Shown: positions 7,570 through 12,489 of the stretch, piece by piece
Position numbering within the stretch: the first letter of the stretch is position 1
How the letters are laid out: every line of letters begins with the position of its first letter
From: Candidatus Pacearchaeota archaeon
Lineage (GTDB): Archaea; Nanobdellota; Nanobdellia; Pacearchaeales; GW2011-AR1
Direction of reading: 5' to 3'
DNA length: 12,489 nucleotides
NCBI GenBank assembly: GCA_016234025.1
Contig: JACQLL010000063.1
Span: forward strand, 1 to 12,489
Position numbers and translations under genes: made by a program
The notes under the pieces: model-generated
What the model saw: the letters and a program-made list of their open reading frames with translations, nothing else
Database searches by the model: none
Told to the model about the DNA's origin: nothing

Positions 7570-7854
7570 TTACTCCTTTTTCTTGTGCGGCTTTCCAAGC
7601 TTGTGATTTATTTCTTCAACGTTTAACAAAATTCTTTTTAAGTTCTTAGAGTTATTCCTCTCTGCAATGGAACTTAAAATCTTGCTGAAGATGACAACAA
7701 GAAAATAAATTATAAAAATAACAAGTAATATTTTCGCAATATCAACCATAACAAAAACTCTTTCCATTAATTTCGGAGGAAGCGCACCAATAAAACTCGA
7801 CGCTATTTCAGTAGAATTTATGACATCGCTTAAAGATATGTTCTCTCCGACCAT
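7570..7854 (-). CDS. Small membrane protein, unknown function
   Basis: 94 residues with no recognised family. Residues about 1-36 are a mildly polar region with possible N-glycosylation sequons (NIS, NST), likely outside. A hydrophobic TM segment lies at about 37-60 (DIAKILLVIFIIYFLVVIF). The basic C-terminal part (ERNNSKNLKRILLNVEEINHKLGKPHKKKE) is likely a cytoplasmic amphipathic helix. The gene abuts the previous one with zero bases between the two stop codons and has its own TATA box 25 nt upstream, divergent from the S-layer-like gene at 7949. The layout resembles the 60-aa protein at 1802 (one TM helix plus a charged cytoplasmic helix), but I see no sequence similarity. Confidence 0.72.
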   Translation of the reverse strand: MVGENISLSDVINSTEIASSFIGALPPKLMERVFVMVDIAKILLVIFIIYFLVVIFSKILSSIAERNNSKNLKRILLNVEEINHKLGKPHKKKE

Positions 7855-7873
7855 CTTATATCAAAGTTTATTT

Positions 7874-7884
7874 GGTTTATATTG
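7874..7884 (-). promoter_or_regulatory. TATA box of the 94-aa membrane protein gene
   Basis: On the minus strand it reads CAATATAAACC, centred about 25 nt before the ATG at 7854. Confidence 0.55.
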
Positions 7885-7918
7885 TTATCGAGTGAAAAAT
7901 TTTTTGACAGAACGAAAA

Positions 7919-7930
7919 GTTTAAAATAAT
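7919..7930 (+). promoter_or_regulatory. TATA box of the first S-layer-like gene
   Basis: GTTTAAAATAAT is centred about 25 nt before the ATG at 7949. Confidence 0.65.
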
Positions 7931-7948
7931 AGACAAATTATTAATCAG

Positions 7949-9091
7949 ATGAACAAAACTCTTCTTTTCATTTCTGTCTTTCTCATAATAGGCGTTTTCT
8001 TTTTTTCATATGCTCAAGGAACCGGCTTGACAGGCAAGGCGACTTTAAAAGATTTTTTTAATCTCTATAAAAAATCAAATTTAGAAATCGTTAAACCTCT
8101 AAACATTACCATAACAAATCCTCTGGACAATTCAAACGTAACAACGAAATACACCTACATCAAAGCCGTTTCTGACCGTGAAGCAACATGTAAATATTCT
8201 TACACAGGCAAAAGCAAGGATTTCAATGAACCACAAATATCAACTCGACCTCAACAAATGGAAACGACTGGCGGAACCTCGCATTCACAAATCATAGAAA
8301 ACTTACAACACAATTTTCTTTACGAAGTTAAATTAAGTTGTCAAGCAGAGCCTGAAGACAAGATAACCTCCTCTTCAACAACCTCGACACAATTTCTCAC
8401 GCAAACTTTACTTCCTGTAGAAAGCCGTGGCTTATTTAATCCTCTTTATGGCGGAGCAGAGATCGGAGAAAGATACGCAGGATACATAGGAGTTCTAACA
8501 AAATCCGAGCTCAGAAATTTACTCGCCGACATAAATTTTGAATATCTCAATGAATCAAGGATAATGTCTCCCGTCATCGAAACAGGAAACAGTTTAATCG
8601 AGAACAGCACAAGCAATGGCGACTTAGAATATCCAGCCGTTTTAATAGAGGTCGGAACAAATCCGAGAGATTACGTTTACAGATATCGAATGTATTTTAG
8701 TAGGAATATTAAATTTGAATTTATGAGAGGTAAAACCTTACAAATAGTCGGGGAGAACTACACGGTCAGCCAAAATTCCACTAACGAGATGTTCATCCTT
8801 GAAAGAGAAAACTCTGTACTAACCTTCTTAAACGACCAACCCGCAATTTTAAACAATAAAACAATCAACGGAACAAAAGTCGGGTTTAAATTTGGAGGAG
8901 ATGGCGGAATCAATACAATAAGTGTGAACTTCACAATGCAGGATCCAAATAAAGACTACATCGCGGTAGGAGAGTCATATGACGATCCATTCTTCAGAAA
9001 TATCAGAATAGGTTTTGTTTCGTACAATGCAAGCCGCAACCAATATAATGAAATCTTCGGTTCAGAAATTTACGTCGGCTCTACAAAATAA
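7949..9091 (+). CDS. Secreted S-layer-like protein (paralogue 1)
   Basis: A 380-residue exported protein. It has a signal peptide (1-23, ending SYAQ), then GLTGKAT, a short motif often found just after the signal in DPANN surface proteins. A beta-sandwich (FN3/Ig-like) region covers about 48-150 (ITITNPLDNSNV...). Residues about 168-356 resemble archaeal S-layer proteins: AEIG..., VLTKSELRNLLAD, YRYRMYFSRNIKFEF, GKTLQIVGENYTV, then IAVGESYDDPFFRNIRIGF. The same set of motifs, in the same order, occurs in the next gene. Many N-x-S/T sequons suggest glycosylation. There is no C-terminal TM helix, so it would be held by other surface proteins or the lipid-attached signal region. S-layer kinship comes from motif recall and needs a profile search; the specific role is unknown. 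Confidence 0.8.
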   Translation: MNKTLLFISVFLIIGVFFFSYAQGTGLTGKATLKDFFNLYKKSNLEIVKPLNITITNPLDNSNVTTKYTYIKAVSDREATCKYSYTGKSKDFNEPQISTRPQQMETTGGTSHSQIIENLQHNFLYEVKLSCQAEPEDKITSSSTTSTQFLTQTLLPVESRGLFNPLYGGAEIGERYAGYIGVLTKSELRNLLADINFEYLNESRIMSPVIETGNSLIENSTSNGDLEYPAVLIEVGTNPRDYVYRYRMYFSRNIKFEFMRGKTLQIVGENYTVSQNSTNEMFILERENSVLTFLNDQPAILNNKTINGTKVGFKFGGDGGINTISVNFTMQDPNKDYIAVGESYDDPFFRNIRIGFVSYNASRNQYNEIFGSEIYVGSTK

Positions 9092-9098
9092 TCCATAC

Positions 9099-9110
9099 TT
9101 TTTTAAATAT
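9099..9110 (+). promoter_or_regulatory. TATA box of the second S-layer-like gene
   Basis: TTTTTTAAATAT is centred about 24 nt before the GTG at 9129 and decides for that GTG start. Confidence 0.7.
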
Positions 9111-9128
9111 CGTTTAACTAATCAATAA

Positions 9129-10016
9129 GTGGATAGAAAAACTATTCTTCTTATGTCCGGTATAATCATATTTATTAGTACAATAGGTTTTGTTTTGTCT
9201 GAAAATAATTTTAAAACTTTTCAAAAACAAAATATCGACGAGAACTACCTAGAAACTTTAAGAAAAGCGGCAAGCTTAGAATGTTTAAAGAATTCTCACT
9301 GTCTTGAAAATTATGAATGCTTAAGCAATAAATGTATAGAAAGTAATCAATTAACTTTCTGTCAGGACGTTAAACTTTCAATCCCAATAACTGATTTGAA
9401 AATCGGAAGTCCAATAAACGCGGATAAAAGAGTTCTCACCAGAACCGAATTACCTTATTTCTTGTCCGACGGAGAACTTGTGGAAATTATAGACAAAAAA
9501 GTAGTTGAATACTTATACTCTCCGGTGATTTTAGTCGGGGATAGCAAAATAAATCTGGAAAATCAGGATTATCTAATAAAGACCTCTTACAATTCAACTC
9601 ATAACGAAACACTATACTCCTATAAAATGTTCTTCTCGAAAGGCATAGATTTTTCAAATAAAAATCTCCAAGGACAAATATTAAGGGTTTTAGGAGATGA
9701 ATATGTCATCGGAGACGATTCAAAAAGCTCAAACATCTTCTTAATCTCCCATGAAAAGAAAATAGAATTACAAGACCAAAAAAACTTAATAGTCAATTCA
9801 GAGGTCATATCCGGAACTCATATAAATCTAAATAAAAACTCAAAAGGAGACATTTCAGAGTTTGAAATTATTTTTAACAACAGAGGAGAAGATAAAGAGA
9901 TCATAAGGTACGGAGAAAAATATACGGCTCAGGCACTTGACAGGATAGAACTTCATTTTGATAACGCCAACTTTACAGAAATTCCAGATATTAGTATTGG
10001 AGGAAGATGCGAATGA
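9129..10016 (+). CDS. Secreted S-layer-like protein with Cys motif (paralogue 2)
   Basis: A 295-residue exported protein starting at GTG. The signal peptide or anchor is about 4-24 (ILLMSGIIIFISTIGFVLS). A short Cys motif at about 52-78 (CLKNSHCLENYECLSNKC, plus C78) resembles small disulphide modules of secreted proteins. The rest is parallel to the previous gene: LKIGSPINADKRVLTRTELP, SPVILVGDSK, LYSYKMFFSKGIDF (about 162-175), GQILRVLGDEYVI (182-194) and IIRYGEKYTAQALDRIELHF. It lacks the N-terminal beta-sandwich of paralogue 1 and has the Cys motif instead, so the two share a core with different N-terminal modules. It probably sits at the surface layer. Own TATA box, 37-nt gap to the upstream gene. 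Ends in TGA at 10014-10016. Confidence 0.78.
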   Translation: MDRKTILLMSGIIIFISTIGFVLSENNFKTFQKQNIDENYLETLRKAASLECLKNSHCLENYECLSNKCIESNQLTFCQDVKLSIPITDLKIGSPINADKRVLTRTELPYFLSDGELVEIIDKKVVEYLYSPVILVGDSKINLENQDYLIKTSYNSTHNETLYSYKMFFSKGIDFSNKNLQGQILRVLGDEYVIGDDSKSSNIFLISHEKKIELQDQKNLIVNSEVISGTHINLNKNSKGDISEFEIIFNNRGEDKEIIRYGEKYTAQALDRIELHFDNANFTEIPDISIGGRCE

Positions 10017-10029
10017 TAAATGCTATGCG

Positions 10030-10047
10030 CTTCAAACAAGTTTGAAG
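10030..10047. repeat. 18-bp near-perfect palindrome upstream of the protease cluster
   Basis: CTTCAAACAAGTTTGAAG has 8-bp arms around a central AA, 13 bases after the stop of the S-layer-like gene and 40 bases before the next ATG. The size and near-zero spacer suit a dimeric regulator's operator better than a hairpin. There is no U-tract after it, so a terminator is less likely. Function is inferred. Confidence 0.4.
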
Positions 10048-10056
10048 TTAAGAAAA

Positions 10057-10065
10057 GAGTTAAAA
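10057..10065 (+). promoter_or_regulatory. Weak TATA-like box of the first S8 fragment gene
   Basis: GAGTTAAAA is centred about 26 nt before the ATG at 10088. It is poorer than the other boxes of the window, and expression may be low. Confidence 0.3.
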
Positions 10066-10087
10066 AGAGGAAACGAGAAGAAACAAA

Positions 10088-11020
10088 ATGAGAAGAGAAA
10101 TAAAATATCTGATAATTTGGATGTTTGTTTTAGCCATAGCTCTGTTTAGCTTGAGCTTAGTTTCCGCGCAAACCAATGAAACCAACTATACTATGGAAGT
10201 CGAGCCAGAAATCTAAAATGAACTAAACATATCAAATTCAGTAAGAGCAGTAATATTTGTAAATTCCGCGCCGAATGAAACCCTTTATGACATAAAATCA
10301 GTTATTCTCGCAAATCTATCAGAGTCAGAATTTGTTTTGAGAGTAAATTTAGATGATACAGATTGGTTTTCTGGAGAGTTAACAAAAGAAGGTTTAGATA
10401 AATTAAGGAACAACTTTCTTATCGTTAGAATTGCTAAAGATAGGACAGGCCAGACAGTTGGAAGCGAAACAAACTACACTGCAGAAGTCGATCCGGATGT
10501 ATACGCGCAGCTGAATCATTCAAAATGGATACAGGTCATTGTAGAAGTGCATTCTAAAGAATTGATAAATGAAACTATCTCTTCTATCCCAGAAACAGAG
10601 TTTACATTTATACGTGAAATGATGTTTAGCAATGGCTTTGTGGGAGAGATAACTGCAGAAGGAATTAATATTTTGGCAAACAATTCTAACGTTACCAAGA
10701 TTCTTTTTGACAGGGTTGTCCATACAACATTACAACAAAGCCTCCCACTGATAAATGCAACAGATGTTTGGGATTTGGGCTACACAGGAGAAGGACAAAC
10801 GATTTGCGTTATCGATTCCGGAATCAATTACACTCATCCAGACTTAGGCTCCTGTGCATACACTAATAATATCAGCGATGGCTCATGTGCAAAAGTTATC
10901 GGGGGCTATGATTTTAGAAATGATGATGATCCTATAGATGATCAAGGACATGGAACTCACGTGGCTGGAATTGCAGCAGCGCAAGACGAGATAAGTCCAA
11001 ATAACATTGAAGTCAAGTGA
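10088..11020 (+). pseudogene. S8 (subtilisin-like) protease, secreted, truncated and with in-frame TAA
   Basis: One frame of 310 codons, broken only by TAA at 10214-10216 (codon 43). The signal peptide is MRREIKYLII...SLVSAQ (1-28). Two tandem propeptide-like (I9-type) modules follow: EVEPEI-stop-NELN (about 37-119) and EVDPDVYAQLN (about 132-213). Aligning the modules puts the stop opposite Tyr. The S8 catalytic domain starts at YTGEGQTICVIDSG, with catalytic D243 and H288 (GHGTHVAG). It ends after NNIEVK, so the oxyanion Asn and the catalytic Ser are absent and it cannot be an active protease on its own. The segment from 10337 on opens with a TTG and has no signal peptide, so it is not an independent secreted gene. 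The 3' end lies in a repeat shared with 12399-12489. It may be a pseudogene, silent cassette or recoded gene. Confidence 0.8.
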
Positions 11021-11063
11021 AAGTTTAAAAATAATAAATGGTTAGAATGAAAATGAGAAACAA
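10973..11063 (+). repeat. 91-bp direct repeat, copy 1 (S8 3' end + promoter + next signal-peptide start)
   Basis: Matches 12399-12489 with an offset of 1426 bases and only two differences (10992 T/C, 10997 C/T); the last 66 bases (10998-11063) are identical. It covers the end of the S8 fragment, its TGA, a TATA box and the first codons of the following gene. The 21 bases just before it differ at 6 positions between copies, so the boundary is sharp. Copy 2 reaches the window end, so the true length is unknown. Confidence 0.93.
11023..11035 (+). promoter_or_regulatory. TATA box of the I9-like membrane protein gene
   Basis: GTTTAAAAATAAT is centred about 24 nt before the ATG at 11053 but only about 9 nt before the upstream ATG at 11038, so it supports the start at 11053. 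It lies in the direct repeat. Confidence 0.6.
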
Positions 11064-11778
11064 AATAAAATATTTAATTGTCGGAACATTTGTTCTACTT
11101 CTGGCTCTGTTCAACTCGAGTTTAGTTTCTTCCCAGGAAGATACTAGCTCTATTTCTGGAACAGTGACGCCAGCAAAAGCTGGAATCAAAGTTAAAGCAA
11201 TTCAAAACTTATCCATCATTGGCGAAGCTGTAACTGACGAAAAAGGAAAGTATATAATAAACGATCTCAAACAAGGAGATTATGGTTTATTATTTGTCAG
11301 AGATGGAATAGTTTATATCTATAATGACGAAATAAACTTATACTGGGAGAGAGAAGGGGTTAAGGAAAATATTTCTGTGACAGAAGACAAGACGTCTATT
11401 GTCGATATTAACTTAATGAATGAAGCTGAAGACTATTAAGATAGATTAGTTACAATATATTTCCAAAAAGGCAGCTCTAAAGAGGAAAAGGAAGAACTTA
11501 TTAATTCCTACAATCTTGAAATTATCAAAATAATCTCAGCTACTACTTATAGGGTAGAAGTTTCAGAAGACAAAACCGCATTAGAGATGATTAAAATTTT
11601 TGAAAAGAACGCCCTAATAGAGAACTCTTATGCACTAAGAAGGGTCTTCGCTTCAGATGAGGAAGCAAAAAAAGAGACCAATGAGTTAGAAAAGAAAGAA
11701 ATAAATCTATGGATTGTAATAGTTGCTCTTTTGTCTTTATTCATAATCGCTAAACTTTTAAGAATGAAGAAAAGTTGA
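11053..11778 (+). pseudogene. Secreted/membrane protein with regulatory-like domain and I9-like domain, interrupted by in-frame TAA
   Basis: One frame of 241 codons with a single TAA at 11437-11439 (codon 129). The signal peptide MRNKIKYLIVGTFV...SLVSSQ is a clear relative of the one in the upstream S8 fragment (MRREIKYLII...), and this plus the TATA spacing chooses 11053 over 11038. Residues about 31-85 (ISGTVTPAKAGIKVKAI, then GEAVTDEKGKYIINDLKQGDY) look like a carboxypeptidase-regulatory-like beta-sandwich. After the stop, RLVTIYFQKGSSKEEKEEL to about ALRRVF resembles an I9/fervidolysin-type propeptide, which inhibits or chaperones S8 proteases. A TM helix near the end (LWIVIVALLSLFIIAKLL) is followed by basic residues. 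Its neighbours on both sides are S8 fragments, so a role as protease inhibitor or foldase is plausible (inference). If the stop is real, the anchored half has no signal peptide. Confidence 0.72.
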
Positions 11779-11792
11779 ATGAGAAAAAACAA

Positions 11793-11796
11793 GGAG
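11793..11796 (+). promoter_or_regulatory. Shine-Dalgarno (GGAG) for the second S8 fragment
   Basis: GGAG, 5 bases before the ATG at 11802, within AAGGAGAGGG. It is the only convincing ribosome-binding site in the window. It fits an operon-internal gene 23 nt after the previous stop, unlike the leaderless first genes. Confidence 0.6.
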
Positions 11797-11801
11797 AGGG
11801 T

Positions 11802-12446
11802 ATGAACAAAATACTAACATTGTGTACATTAATGGCTCTGTCAATAATAGTATTTGCTAACCTCTGCATAGCGAGCCCTACCATCGATAACAAAATTGAA
11901 TTAGTATTATAAAAACAAATAGAAGCTAAGGTTTTTATCAATTTCAAAACAGAAGATCTAATGAATAATAATTTAAAAGAGAGAAAGGTCGAAATTAAGA
12001 AAATACAGGAAAGTGGTATAAGTGATGTCTTAGATTCTGGATTCAGAATTAGGAACAGGTTTCAATTAATTCCTTCTGTCTCAGGATATATTGACAAAGA
12101 AAATCTTGAGGCTTTAAGAAATAGTTCAATTATAGAGAGCATTGAATTAGTAACCGAAGTTTATAGCTCACTAGATAAAAGCGCAGAGATTATAAATGCG
12201 ACCCAAGTGATAGAAGATCTTAATTTTACCGGAGAAGGAGTAACGATTTGTGTTGTTGACTCAGGTGTTAACTACACACACCATGCTCTTGGAGGATGTT
12301 TTGGCGAAGGATGTAAAGTAAAGGAGGGACATGACTACGTTAATAATGATGGAGATCCTATGGATGATAACGGACATAGAACGCATGTAGCGGGAATAGC
12401 AGCAGCGCAAGACGAGACAAGTTCAAATAACATTGAAGTCAAGTGA
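11802..12446 (+). pseudogene. Second S8 protease fragment, secreted, truncated and with in-frame TAA
   Basis: One frame of 214 codons broken only by TAA at 11910-11912 (codon 37). The signal peptide is MNKILTLCTLMALSIIVF...CIAS. A single I9-like propeptide follows, with the stop just before its first strand (VL-stop-KQIEAKVFINF). This is the same place as in the 10088 gene, opposite Tyr of that gene's intact second module. The S8 domain begins FTGEGVTICVVDSG, with D153 and H192. The glycine after the catalytic His, nearly invariant in S8 enzymes, is Arg (GHRTHVAG, codon AGA at 12378-12380). It ends NNIEVK like the first fragment, lacking oxyanion Asn and Ser. A ribosome-binding site and a short gap join it to the upstream gene as an operon. 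Three defects point to decay or a silent role, though the frame is otherwise fully open. Confidence 0.8.
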
Positions 12447-12448
12447 AA

Positions 12449-12461
12449 GTTTAAAAATAAT
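12449..12461 (+). promoter_or_regulatory. TATA box of the gene cut by the window end
   Basis: Same GTTTAAAAATAAT as in repeat copy 1, centred about 24 nt before the ATG at 12479. Confidence 0.5.
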
Positions 12462-12478
12462 AAATGGTTAGAATGAAA

Positions 12479-12489
12479 ATGAGAAACAA
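12479..12489 (+). CDS. Start of another signal-peptide gene (partial)
   Basis: Only the first codons (MRN) are visible. They are identical to the start of the gene at 11053 and preceded by the same promoter, so a paralogue of the I9-like membrane protein, or another secreted protein with that leader, probably begins here. Nothing more can be said. Confidence 0.4.

Larger units (their letters stand above)
12399..12489 (+). repeat. 91-bp direct repeat, copy 2 (cut by the window end)
   Basis: Second copy of 10973-11063. It again joins the S8 fragment's last codons to a TATA box and to the start of a gene whose visible bases equal those of the gene at 11053. It is still identical at the last base of the window. 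Confidence 0.93.

Noticed and set aside
10030..10047. Palindrome as a transcription terminator
   Set aside because: Spacer of two bases is too short for a good hairpin and no U-tract follows; an operator is the better guess.
11018..11040. Frameshift that would restore the rest of the S8 domain after NNIEVK
   Set aside because: None of the three forward frames after the TGA gives S8-like sequence; it is promoter sequence for the next gene.
11038..11052. ATG at 11038 as start of the I9-like protein gene
   Set aside because: Only about 9 nt from the TATA centre; the ATG at 11053 fits the spacing and the homologous signal peptide.
1..12489. Genome-wide reassignment of TAA or TAG
   Set aside because: Intact genes end properly with TAG (argS, PCNA, the nuclease), TAA (1984, 7570, 9091) and TGA (primase, 7569, 10016) at expected C-termini, so a global code change does not fit; only site-specific recoding remains possible.

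Overview
The window looks like AT-rich, very compact archaeal DNA, most likely from a DPANN-type archaeon (Pacearchaeota/Woesearchaeota-like; the lineage is my inference). Evidence: an archaeal PCNA clamp and an archaeo-eukaryotic primase, S-layer-like secreted proteins, and TATA boxes centred about 25 nt upstream of nearly every start codon, which suggests leaderless transcripts. Three convergent gene pairs abut or overlap by 4 bases.

Layout. 94-1767 is argS. 1802-1984 is a 60-aa membrane protein, convergent with a membrane-anchored Holliday-junction-resolvase-like nuclease (1981-2415, minus). Divergent from that is a secreted lamin-tail-domain protein with a bacterial-style PEP-CTERM tail, interrupted by one in-frame TAG (2483-3046). 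PCNA (3043-3771, minus) and DNA primase PriS with a C-terminal PriL-like extension (3867-5426, plus) sit head to head and form a replication module. From 5461 on the window is mostly cell-surface genes: a 702-aa cysteine-rich single-pass protein with toroid-like repeats (5461-7569), a small membrane protein (7570-7854, minus), and two paralogous S-layer-like secreted proteins (7949-9091, 9129-10016).

The last 2.4 kb (10088-12489) is the odd part. Three consecutive secreted genes (S8 protease fragment, I9-like/regulatory-domain membrane protein, S8 protease fragment) each carry exactly one in-frame TAA, placed just before a propeptide (I9-like) fold, with the frame otherwise open. Both S8 fragments keep the catalytic Asp and His but end at the same codon, before the oxyanion Asn and the Ser. 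Both ends lie in a 91-bp direct repeat (2 mismatches) that also carries the promoter and signal-peptide start of the next gene. The second copy runs into the window end. This may be a tandem array of decaying or silent protease cassettes, a set of recoded genes, or partly an assembly effect; the sequence alone does not decide.

No tRNA, rRNA, CRISPR array or transposase was found. All three stop codons end clearly intact genes here, so a genome-wide change of the code is not supported.
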